The notes under the pieces are model-generated. The model had not been told where the DNA came from. It ran no database searches and saw only the letters and a list, made by a program, of their open reading frames with translations. Below are positions 6,877-14,062 of a stretch of 22,684 nucleotides of DNA, one piece after another. The position numbers and the translations under genes are program-made. Each line of letters opens with the position of its first letter. The stretch's first letter is position 1. Location: positions 1 to 22,684 of the forward strand of contig CAZWFW010000012.1 of the NCBI GenBank assembly GCA_964633445.1, given 5' to 3'. Origin of the DNA: CAZWFW01 sp964633445. Its GTDB lineage: Archaea > Undinarchaeota > CAZWFW01.

Positions 6877-8004
6877 TTAATTAACTATGATAGTTTTCAA
6901 TGAATATTCATCAATTTTTATTCTTGAATACAGTTTTTTAAATTCTTTCATTTTCGCTTTTGTTTCAGGATGCTTTGGAACAGCCTTACATCTTTTTGTT
7001 TCTAAACTAATCTCAAAAGTTCCTATATTCTTAGCCATTTCTATTATCTCATGTTTATCCATGAAAATAAGTGGCCTTAGAATAGGTATGTTGATTTTGT
7101 AGCTGATTACTAGAAGATTGTCAAGTGTCTGGCTTGCCACTTGCCCTAATGAGTCTCCAGTAACCAAAGCTTTAGCATTTTCTTTTCTAGCAATTTCTTC
7201 AGCAACTTTATACATCGCATATTTGCAGAGTAGGCAAGTATAGCTAAGCTTATTTTCATTTTTCAAAATTTCCCTTATATCCTGCAAAATTTTTCCAAAC
7301 TTTACTACGACAATTTTAATCTTTTTATTGGAATTCCATTCCCTAAGCTTTTTGGCGATTTTTTTGACATTTTCCTGAGTATTTTGAGCGAAAGGTGTTG
7401 TGTCAAAATGCAAGATTACTATTTCGCAACCCCTTTTCATAGCATACCATGCAGAAACCGCGGAGTCTATCCCACCCGATACTAGGCAAAGAACTTTTCC
7501 TTGTGTGCTTATCGGAAAGCCTCCTGGACCTTCAATTTTTTTATCGAATATGTAGCTTTCCTCCTCCCTTATTTCTACAAATAATTCTGTTTGCGGATTT
7601 TTCAGATCCACCCTGCTGTTGAATTCATCTTTCACTATCTTACCTAAAATTCTAGCAATTTCCATGCTAGTAAGATTGTTTATTTCAGCCTCCCTTTTGA
7701 CTCTGATTGCAAAAGTCTCTTTAATGCCCAACCACCTGACAAATTCCACTAATTTCTCTGAAATTGCTTTTAAATCTGTTTTACAGGAAACTGCTGGTGA
7801 GAAAGAAACAATGCCGAAGACTTTTTTTAACTTCTCCACAAATTGAGGATCGTAGTTGATAATTATTCTGCCACGCAGAGCCTCAATATTGACTTTGCCA
7901 AGACTTGCTTTAATATTTTCAATCAGTTTCTTCTCAAATTTTCTACGTGTTTTTTCGCTCTTCAACCAAATCTCATCATATCTAAGCAAAATTTTATCGT
8001 ACAT
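6877..8004 (-). CDS. thiI: tRNA 4-thiouridine synthase ThiI (archaeal Fe-S type)
   Basis: ThiI activates U8 of tRNA with ATP and inserts sulfur to give s4U8. The order is a ferredoxin-like N-terminal domain, a THUMP domain (to about residue 160) and a PP-loop ATPase with SGGIDS (176-181). The bacterial C-terminal rhodanese domain is absent. Three Cys, in TCLLCKY (about 257 and 260) and TKRCKAV (about 339), match the cluster ligands shown for methanococcal ThiI, so a labile Fe-S cluster is expected to handle the sulfur. I chose the ATG at 8004 because MYDKILLRYDEI fits the family start; an in-frame ATG at 8022 would add six residues. The stop codon lies one nucleotide from tRNA-Leu(UAG). Confidence 0.93.
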   Translation of the reverse strand: MYDKILLRYDEIWLKSEKTRRKFEKKLIENIKASLGKVNIEALRGRIIINYDPQFVEKLKKVFGIVSFSPAVSCKTDLKAISEKLVEFVRWLGIKETFAIRVKREAEINNLTSMEIARILGKIVKDEFNSRVDLKNPQTELFVEIREEESYIFDKKIEGPGGFPISTQGKVLCLVSGGIDSAVSAWYAMKRGCEIVILHFDTTPFAQNTQENVKKIAKKLREWNSNKKIKIVVVKFGKILQDIREILKNENKLSYTCLLCKYAMYKVAEEIARKENAKALVTGDSLGQVASQTLDNLLVISYKINIPILRPLIFMDKHEIIEMAKNIGTFEISLETKRCKAVPKHPETKAKMKEFKKLYSRIKIDEYSLKTIIVN

Positions 8005-8167
8005 AAAAAAATTATTTACCATTAATTGTTGAAATCTATTTCTGAAGAACTACTGTCAAGTTTAGCTAGCTTCCACTATATAGCTTAAGTAAACTCCAAT
8101 TCTAATAATTTTATTATGAAAAGCTCAAAGAAAAGCTAAATAAATGAAAGTTTGAAAAAACATAAAA

Positions 8168-9163
8168 TTAGTACCTAACTTTACCAATATGTCTAGTTGC
8201 TGCGGGATCCACACCCTTCTCCAAGGCCAAATAGTAAATGAACCACTCTAGTGGAATAATCAAAATAAAAGGTCCGAAGATGCTATCGAATTTGTAATAC
8301 CTATCAGCATCAAAAACTAGAGTTCTAGCTCCAATTCTCTCACAAAATTCTAATGCTTTATTCGTTATTTCGTCTGAAGGCAAACCACTTTTGAGAAACA
8401 TAGTATCTACTCCTTTCTCAACTTTCTCTATCAGTCCATGTCTAAACTCCCCAGCATATACTGGACAGCCATGAAGATAACAACCTTCCATAAGCATCGT
8501 CATAGCGACTTTATATGCTAAACCATAGTTCACGCCTGATGCAATAACATAAAACCCCTTCGTATCTCTGAACTTTATAGCCGCTCGCTTACATTCTTCC
8601 TCAACTTTTGTTAACAAGGATTGGCAAATTGCAGGCAATTCCTTCAGCTTTCTATCAAATTTTTCTGACAGAAATAAGGAGTAAAGAACAAACAACTGTG
8701 TGATATACGTTTTTGTAGCAATTATTGCCTGCTCTTTCCCAGCTTTCGTTATTATAACATCATCAACTATGCTTGCTAGAGAGCTTTGTTCATCATTTGT
8801 TATGCCCACTGTATAACAATAAATATCCTCCTGTTTGGCTCTTCTTGCCGCATATATAGTGTCTCTTGTCTCGCCAGATTGGGAACAGAGAATTATTGCA
8901 GTTTCTTCATCTATATAGGGAGTATTATAGTAAAATTCGAAACCAGTATAAACACCTTTTGCATTTTCAGATTTTAGATAATCGAGGAGGGAATTTATCG
9001 TCAATAATGTAGATAAGGAGCTTCCACAGCCAACAAAATAAAATCTTTTATATTTCCTAAGTTTATGCGAAACTTTGCGAAGTTTGTCACTTTCCAGCTC
9101 TATTGTTTTACGTAAAGCTTCGCTTTGCTCTAATATTTCCTTTCTCATAATATTTTCGGACAT
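8168..9163 (-). CDS. Double-SIS sugar-phosphate isomerase/deglycase
   Basis: The 331-residue product has two SIS (sugar isomerase) domains, at about 35-165 and 190-320. In the first, VGCGSS and CSQSGETRDT form the phosphate-binding loops and ATKTYITQL matches GlmS-type proteins. The second has GEFRHGLIE, where the Glu and His are placed as in GlmS/FrlB-like active sites. The C-terminus GVDPAATRHIGKVRY is typical of this group. There is no glutaminase domain. It is likely to be an aminosugar- or fructosamine-6-phosphate isomerase/deaminase/deglycase; the substrate cannot be read. The ATG at 9163 is preferred to the GTG at 9166. It is transcribed divergently from the acylphosphatase gene. Confidence 0.85.
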   Translation of the reverse strand: MSENIMRKEILEQSEALRKTIELESDKLRKVSHKLRKYKRFYFVGCGSSLSTLLTINSLLDYLKSENAKGVYTGFEFYYNTPYIDEETAIILCSQSGETRDTIYAARRAKQEDIYCYTVGITNDEQSSLASIVDDVIITKAGKEQAIIATKTYITQLFVLYSLFLSEKFDRKLKELPAICQSLLTKVEEECKRAAIKFRDTKGFYVIASGVNYGLAYKVAMTMLMEGCYLHGCPVYAGEFRHGLIEKVEKGVDTMFLKSGLPSDEITNKALEFCERIGARTLVFDADRYYKFDSIFGPFILIIPLEWFIYYLALEKGVDPAATRHIGKVRY

Positions 9164-9190
9164 CACTAAAATATTTTATGAAGAATAAAC

Positions 9191-9198
9191 TAAATTTA
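9191..9198. promoter_or_regulatory. Palindromic TATA-like box between divergent genes
   Basis: TAAATTTA is its own reverse complement. It is centred 31 nt from the ATG at 9163 (minus) and 29 nt from the ATG at 9224 (plus), so it could serve both genes and give near-leaderless transcripts in both directions. Confidence 0.45.
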
Positions 9199-9223
9199 AG
9201 TTTTGTCAGTATTAAATAAATAA

Positions 9224-9505
9224 ATGAGGGGAAGAGCCTTAATTCATGTTAGTGGAATTGTACAGGGTGTTGGGTATAGGTGGTTTGTAGAGGACTACGC
9301 TAAGAGAGTAGGATTGAAAGGTTATGTAATGAATTTACCAGATGGTAGAGTGGAGATAGTTGTTGAAGGCGAAATAGATGATATAAAAAAGTTGGTAGAA
9401 TATTTAAGAAGCAGAAAGCCGAGATTTGCAAGAGTAGATAAAATTGATGTTGAATGGCGTGAATACAAAGGAGAGTTTCATGACTTTAGGATAAGATTTC
9501 GCTAA
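9224..9505 (+). CDS. acyP: Acylphosphatase
   Basis: A 93-residue protein of normal length for the family, which hydrolyses acyl phosphates such as acetyl- or carbamoyl-phosphate in the cytoplasm. The phosphate-binding loop GIVQGVGYR includes catalytic Arg19. Asn37 in GYVMNLPDGRVEI is the second catalytic residue. Both fall exactly where the family has them. The DUF151 membrane gene starts one nucleotide after its stop, so the two form an operon. Its physiological substrate is not indicated by the context. Confidence 0.95.
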   Translation: MRGRALIHVSGIVQGVGYRWFVEDYAKRVGLKGYVMNLPDGRVEIVVEGEIDDIKKLVEYLRSRKPRFARVDKIDVEWREYKGEFHDFRIRFR

Positions 9506-9506
9506 G

Positions 9507-10061
9507 ATGACAGCTAGAGAGCTGAAATTTGCAATTATTTTGTCCATTCTATCTATTATCTTAGCTTTTTTAGCTATTTGTATATCAATTCTATCGAATC
9601 CTAATTTAGAAGTTGAGAATAAAAAGAAAATTGCGAAACTGCCTTCATCTAAAGATTTAGACCTTAAGGGCTTTAAAAAAGTGGAGGATGTGGACATTGC
9701 ACTTTCAGAAAGCTTTGCTACGCTTTATTTGAAAACTGACTGCTATCAATTAAGGATGGTCATTACTCGCGATCAGGGATTCAGCATAAAAGATGCCCTG
9801 GATGGCAAACGATTCTATAGACCGTTAACCCATGACTTGCTTGTTGATATTATCGAAATGTTTAACATTACACCCGAGTTTGTTAAGATTGTGGAATTTA
9901 AAAACAATACTTATTATGCTAAGCTGATTCTTAGAGGTGGTAGAAGAATTGCTATTTTTGATTGCAGACCTAGCGATGCTGTTGCAGTAGCGGTAAGGGT
10001 AAATATCCCAATTTATATTAATGAGGAGATGCTAAAGGAAAGAGCTGAATACATCTGCTGA
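9507..10061 (+). CDS. Membrane-tethered DUF151 / bifunctional-nuclease-family protein
   Basis: The 184-residue product has an N-terminal membrane helix (about 8-30) and a DUF151/BFN domain (about 60-184). Recognisable motifs are LTHDLLVDIIEMF and DCRPSDAVAVAVRVNIPIYI. Plant BFN and bacterial homologues are reported to have DNase and RNase activity, and archaeal ones are usually soluble. Here the N-terminal helix suggests attachment to the membrane. It is translationally coupled to acylphosphatase with 1 nt between them. It ends 34 nt before the convergent ferredoxin-oxidoreductase gamma gene. Function in this organism is not shown by context. Confidence 0.85.
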   Translation: MTARELKFAIILSILSIILAFLAICISILSNPNLEVENKKKIAKLPSSKDLDLKGFKKVEDVDIALSESFATLYLKTDCYQLRMVITRDQGFSIKDALDGKRFYRPLTHDLLVDIIEMFNITPEFVKIVEFKNNTYYAKLILRGGRRIAIFDCRPSDAVAVAVRVNIPIYINEEMLKERAEYIC

Positions 10062-10095
10062 ATAATCAGCTTGATGCTGCATTAGCAATGAGAAA

Positions 10096-10623
10096 TCACT
10101 TATACTCCTTCACCTCTTTATATGCTAGCTCAGCAGCCTTTATATTGGGTTCAGCAACCTTTCCGAGCCTTTCCCTTATAGCATCTTCCAAGGAATTAAA
10201 GCTAACCAACTTAGTTGCTCCAATAAAAGCACCCAGCATCGCTGTATTAGTAATTGGCATGCCTATAACATCCTTTGCTATTTTCGTAGCATTAACCCAA
10301 TAAGTTTTCACCCCTAAATTTACAGGCTTCTCGGCGTTTATGACGGCAACACCCTCTTTCTTTAATCCTTCAGTAACATTCTCAACGGAAAGTAGCGAGG
10401 GATCCTGGACAATTATATAATCAGGCTCATAAACTTGAAATCTTGCCTTAATTGGTTTGTCATCAATTCTCACAAAAGCTTTAACGGGCATACCTCTGCG
10501 CTCTGGACCAAACGAGCCGAATGCCTGGCAATATTTGCCCCCCCTAAATGCAGCAATTGCTAGAATCTGCGCTGCAACAATATTTCCTTGACCACCCCTT
10601 CCATGAATTCTTATTTCAATCAC
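10096..10623 (-). CDS. porG: 2-oxoacid:ferredoxin oxidoreductase gamma subunit (orphan)
   Basis: The 175-residue product matches the gamma subunit of pyruvate- or related 2-oxoacid:ferredoxin oxidoreductases. It has the N-terminal IEIRIHGRGGQG, then FGPERRGMPVKAFVRI and PITNTAMLGAF. The alpha, beta and delta subunits are not in the window; downstream genes are unrelated. The upstream partner is a radical-SAM gene, whose stop codon lies 5 nt before this start. I chose the GTG at 10623 rather than the one at 10632. A strong Shine-Dalgarno AAGGAGGTG lies just upstream, the 10632 GTG is part of it, and the family begins M-I-E-I-R. It may complete a dispersed Por enzyme or supply electrons to the radical-SAM protein. 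Confidence 0.88.
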   Translation of the reverse strand: MIEIRIHGRGGQGNIVAAQILAIAAFRGGKYCQAFGSFGPERRGMPVKAFVRIDDKPIKARFQVYEPDYIIVQDPSLLSVENVTEGLKKEGVAVINAEKPVNLGVKTYWVNATKIAKDVIGMPITNTAMLGAFIGATKLVSFNSLEDAIRERLGKVAEPNIKAAELAYKEVKEYK

Positions 10624-10626
10624 CAA

Positions 10627-10637
10627 TTTCACCTCCT
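10627..10637 (-). promoter_or_regulatory. Shine-Dalgarno site of the gamma subunit gene
   Basis: AAGGAGGTG on the minus strand ends about 7 nt before the GTG at 10623 and overlaps the end of the radical-SAM gene. It is the strongest ribosome site noticed in the window and decides the downstream start. Confidence 0.7.
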
Positions 10638-12389
10638 TAATACTCCGAAGAAGTCTTTTATCTGGATATAAGTTTTTCTATAAATCTCGCTATTTTTTAT
10701 TTTCTCAACAAATTCCTTCGTTCTTGTGTATTTGTCTTTCTTAACATCCCATTCAGGATGCTTTTTTCTCCATTCCTCTACAGAATAGCTATATTGCTCC
10801 TGAATTTTATCTCTATGGATTTCCGGCAGAACATTAAAAGCACAGAAAGGTATGAGCCTGCCATTTGGCGTTGCGTAGTGAATTACGCATCTCTGCGTTC
10901 TTTCTAGATCATAGTTATACTCGTCCTGGAAGTGCATCATTCCTATGAAGAGAGTTTTCAAATGAAACTCGCCCAAAGCATTATAGGTACCTCTTCTGAG
11001 AGCAGCTTTTATGAGCCTTAAAACATTTACGCTTTTGGGAGCATACTTCTCATCATAGAACTTCCCTAATTTAAGAAGAAGTTCCATGGTAATTTTCCAC
11101 CTCCTTATTTTACCGCCCTCTTTCAGTTCCTCGGATTTTTCATTGAGAAACTCAACAAACCCATCAACATCAATAAATCTTGGTATAGGTATAACCTTGT
11201 TCTCATCAAGAAATACATAAGTTGCGGCACCGCAAACAAAGTGAGAGCTCATGTAGTATTGCTTGCCTAATAGCGCATCAAAGAAGCTTGCTATATGTGC
11301 GGCAGTTGGTACAGGATACCAATCATCTTTAGCAATAGCTCCATTTGTTTGTTCCTCTATAAGCTTTATTGCACCAGGTATTGTTATCCTAAACTTTTGC
11401 CTTTCAGATTTTGGTACACGTCCAACCATAGATAACGGTTGAAAGTTCACACCTCTGACAATATCCAGGTGATTTAGAGCAAAATTTATTATTGCTCCAG
11501 TCTCATGCGTGTTTATGTTTCTTATTAATGTTGGCACTAATACTATGCCAGGACCCCCTGCCTTCCTAACATTTTCAAACAGTAAAGGCAACTCCCAATG
11601 ATTCTTCCAATTTGTTTTGGGGGTTACTCCATCAAAACTTGTGTATAGTGTGTTAACACCAGCTTCCCTAATCTTTTTAACTAGGTCTGGGTTAAAAGCC
11701 AACCTTATACTATCAGAATTTAATTGAATATGGTCATAACCCTCCTCCTTAGCCATCCTTATTATCTCAATTAAGTCCTCACGTAACGTTGGTTCACCAC
11801 CAGTAAACTGCACAGCGTTACATGCAGGCAGAATTTCTTTAGCTTTCCTTAGCATCATTCTTATCTGCTCTAATGTAGGTTCATAAATTGGATGATTTTC
11901 CTTAGCATAAAAGAAGCAGTACCAGCAAGCCAAATCGCATCTGTTAGTCAAGACAATATTAAGCAAGCAGGTATGGGACATGTGTCTTTCACATAAACCA
12001 CATTCAAATGGGCAATTTTTAGCTTCATAATCCAGGTTACTCTTTTTTAACGCCTTCTTCTTAAAAGCGAATTTTCTAAAGCGATTGTAAATCCCTACAT
12101 CTTCATAATATACTTCAGTGATCACCTTACCATCCTTCTCGCATTTTTTGCTAATCCAAACCTTACCATCCTTCTCCCAAACAACCGCTGGAACTACATT
12201 TCTACATATAGGACAGAGTGATCTAGTTTTATGAGGTAGAGGATCTGCATAATTTTCGGTAGCTTTCTTCCATATCTCTTCAAACTCGTCAAAAGACAAC
12301 TTCTCGTAATCTAAGGTATCTTGAATGTTCTTAGAAAGCTTCTCATGCTCTTTAATGCCACTAGGGATGCCTTCTATAACTTCACTCAT
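10629..12389 (-). CDS. Radical-SAM protein, Tes (tetraether synthase)-like family
   Basis: The 586-residue product carries the radical-SAM cluster motif NRCDLACWYC (Cys151, 155, 158) and the SAM-binding TGGEPTLREDL (about 196-206). Before these come CPIC and KKC (59, 62, 83) and CPFECGLC (126, 130, 133), with SHTCLLNIVLTN. This layout matches the MJ0619/Tes family, in which Tes couples lipid tails to form membrane-spanning tetraethers. The C-terminal half is also well conserved in style (GGAATYVFLDE-like core, RCVIHYATPNGRLIPFC). It could be Tes itself or a paralogue using another substrate. It heads an operon with the gamma subunit. A TATA-like box (12422-12431) lies about 38 nt upstream. 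Confidence 0.8.
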   Translation of the reverse strand: MSEVIEGIPSGIKEHEKLSKNIQDTLDYEKLSFDEFEEIWKKATENYADPLPHKTRSLCPICRNVVPAVVWEKDGKVWISKKCEKDGKVITEVYYEDVGIYNRFRKFAFKKKALKKSNLDYEAKNCPFECGLCERHMSHTCLLNIVLTNRCDLACWYCFFYAKENHPIYEPTLEQIRMMLRKAKEILPACNAVQFTGGEPTLREDLIEIIRMAKEEGYDHIQLNSDSIRLAFNPDLVKKIREAGVNTLYTSFDGVTPKTNWKNHWELPLLFENVRKAGGPGIVLVPTLIRNINTHETGAIINFALNHLDIVRGVNFQPLSMVGRVPKSERQKFRITIPGAIKLIEEQTNGAIAKDDWYPVPTAAHIASFFDALLGKQYYMSSHFVCGAATYVFLDENKVIPIPRFIDVDGFVEFLNEKSEELKEGGKIRRWKITMELLLKLGKFYDEKYAPKSVNVLRLIKAALRRGTYNALGEFHLKTLFIGMMHFQDEYNYDLERTQRCVIHYATPNGRLIPFCAFNVLPEIHRDKIQEQYSYSVEEWRKKHPEWDVKKDKYTRTKEFVEKIKNSEIYRKTYIQIKDFFGVLRR

Positions 12390-12421
12390 CTTATTAATTT
12401 ATGAGCTATGTGACAAAATTT

Positions 12422-12431
12422 CATATAAATG
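12422..12431 (-). promoter_or_regulatory. TATA-like box of the radical-SAM operon
   Basis: CATTTATATG on the minus strand is centred about 38 nt before the ATG at 12389, predicting a leader near 10 nt. Confidence 0.45.
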
Positions 12432-12596
12432 TTTTGCTCAAATTTACTGTGTTGCATTTTAACAATTTTTGCTTAAAAACACCAAAACCAAACCCGCTAA
12501 ACCATTCTTCATAATATAGATTTATAAATAATGAACAAGTTATATAGCATTGCCTTTATCATAAGCTCATTATCCATGTTCTCAACTAACCTGCTC

Positions 12597-12656
12597 CAAA
12601 GATGCACTTAAAGGCTTAAAAACTCAGCTTTTTCCTTAAGCCTTTAGCAATCTTTG
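12597..12656. repeat. Long imperfect inverted repeat
   Basis: The arms 12597-12619 and 12636-12656 share a perfect ten-base core (AAAGGCTTAA / TTAAGCCTTT). The outer parts, CAAAGAT..GC and GC..ATCTTTG, also pair around a small bulge. The loop is about 16 nt. It lies in a 634-nt gene-free stretch (12390-13023). It may be a structured RNA, a terminator-like element or part of a mobile-element remnant; nothing in the sequence decides between these. Confidence 0.5.
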
Positions 12657-12776
12657 CTTTTCTAGTTTCATTTCTGGAACTATGCCAAGGCTAGCCAATA
12701 AGTTAAAAATTTTTCTAGAATCATGCTGATATGGTGGAGCTATTAATATTGCTAACAATTCGCTCCGAGCTTATTT

Positions 12777-12887
12777 GGGTGGGATGTGGAGTTGTCAACG
12801 CCTTAATGTAGGGATAAATGCGACGAGCCTTTTGCGAGCATCATGACTCACCTGCAAGCTACCTCTTTAGACGGTGTAGTTTGATGT
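12777..12887 (+). mobile_element. Probable decayed right end of an IS200/IS605-type element
   Basis: The stretch resembles, from memory, the 3' end of archaeal tnpB genes. Broken frames spell GCGVVNALM followed by D-E-like residues and a MTH tail. It is followed by CAAGCTACCTCTTTAGACGG and TGTAGTTTGATG, which look like the degenerate CTACC..TTTA..GGTAG right-end hairpin. Stops interrupt every frame, and no tnpA or complete tnpB is present. Call made by pattern memory only. The rest of 12390-13023 shows promoters, an inverted repeat and no supportable gene. Confidence 0.35.
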
Positions 12888-12987
12888 TGAATAAAAGAAT
12901 AAGAAATGAAATTGGAAGGTTTTAGGAAAATTTAGAGATACAATGGAAAGTTAGAGCCAAAGTTGAAGTACTCGGATGTTCTCAATA

Positions 12988-12997
12988 GTTATATAGT
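12988..12997 (+). promoter_or_regulatory. TATA-like box of the binding-protein operon
   Basis: GTTATATAGT is centred about 31 nt before the ATG at 13024, consistent with a nearly leaderless transcript. Confidence 0.45.
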
Positions 12998-13023
12998 AAA
13001 GTTCGGTTTAAAAATTTAAGAAG

Positions 13024-14061
13024 ATGAGGCTAGACCTAAAAATAAAAATATGTTTATTTCTTATAATTTTGGTTAGCATTATAGTAATTTTAACTATTAC
13101 ACCTAAGAAGCAAGAAAAAGTTGTTGTAGTTTATGTTTCACACGACCAGGATTACAGTGAGCCTATCTTAAAAGAATTTGAAAAGAAATACGAAGTAAGA
13201 GTTACAGCTGTTTATGATACTGAGGCAACAAAAAGTGTTGGTTTAGTTAACAGAATACTTGCAGAGAAAAGCAATCCTCAAGCAGATGTCTTCTGGAACA
13301 ACGAGCCAATTGGTACTGTCTATCTAAAAAAAGCTGGTGTTTTGGAACCCTATTGCTCACCAAACGCTAAGGATATACCCGAGCAATTTAAGGACAAGGA
13401 TTGTTACTGGACAGGATTTGCAGCAAGAGCGAGAGTTATTATTTATAACACTAGATTAATAAATGAAAGCGAAGCTCCTAAGTCAATTTATGACTTCTTA
13501 GACCCAAAGTGGAAAGGTAAAGCATGTATTGCAGATCCTCGCTTTGGAAGTACACGTTCGCATATAGCAAGCCTATTTGCGTTACTTGGCGTAGAGAACG
13601 CTAAAAAGTTGCTTGAAGAAATGGTAAAGAATGATGTTAAGGTTGTAGCAAGTAATTCTATGGTTAGAGATATGGTTGTTGCAGGTAAATGTTGGTTTGG
13701 TCTTACAGATACCGATGATGCGTTTGATGCTATAAGAGAGAATAAGCCCATAAAGATAATTTTCCCAGACCAAGATAGTTTTGGTACATTTGTTTTCCCA
13801 AATACCGTTATGTTGATAAAGGGAGCGAAGCATAAAGAAGAGGCGAAGCTACTCATAGACTATTTACTTTCGCCAGAGGTTGAGCGAAAACTTGCTCAAA
13901 GTGCCTTACAATTGCCTTTAAAGACATCTGTAAGAAATAATGTTACTTTGCCGATTGATTGGGGAAATGTTAAGAGTTATGAGGTTAATTTCGAAGAAGT
14001 TTGTGATTATCTAAATATCTCTCAAAAATATGCTAAAGAAATATTGCTAAAAATTAAGTAA
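13024..14061 (+). CDS. ABC transporter substrate-binding protein, FbpA-like
   Basis: The 345-residue product has one N-terminal membrane helix (about 8-26) without a lipobox Cys, so it is tethered as a signal anchor. The rest is a two-lobed extracellular solute-binding domain with family motifs (VVVYVSHDQDYSEPILKEFE, ADVFWNNEP, FLDPKWKGKACIADPRFGST, LLIDYLLSPEVERKLAQ). This group carries ferric iron, thiamine or similar ions; iron is the likeliest ligand, judged by resemblance to FbpA. The matching ATPase and permease are 1.2 kb away on the opposite strand. A Cys-rich pilin-like gene starts one nucleotide after its stop, so those two share an operon. Confidence 0.85.
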   Translation: MRLDLKIKICLFLIILVSIIVILTITPKKQEKVVVVYVSHDQDYSEPILKEFEKKYEVRVTAVYDTEATKSVGLVNRILAEKSNPQADVFWNNEPIGTVYLKKAGVLEPYCSPNAKDIPEQFKDKDCYWTGFAARARVIIYNTRLINESEAPKSIYDFLDPKWKGKACIADPRFGSTRSHIASLFALLGVENAKKLLEEMVKNDVKVVASNSMVRDMVVAGKCWFGLTDTDDAFDAIRENKPIKIIFPDQDSFGTFVFPNTVMLIKGAKHKEEAKLLIDYLLSPEVERKLAQSALQLPLKTSVRNNVTLPIDWGNVKSYEVNFEEVCDYLNISQKYAKEILLKIK

Positions 14062-14062
14062 A

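Noticed and set aside
10624..10632. GTG at 10632 as the start of the gamma subunit
   Set aside because: It is part of the Shine-Dalgarno sequence; GTG 10623 gives the family start.
12531..12611. 26-codon ORF (MNKLYSIAFIISSL...) in the gene-free stretch
   Set aside because: Too short, no convincing promoter spacing, and it runs into the inverted repeat. A chance hydrophobic frame is likely.
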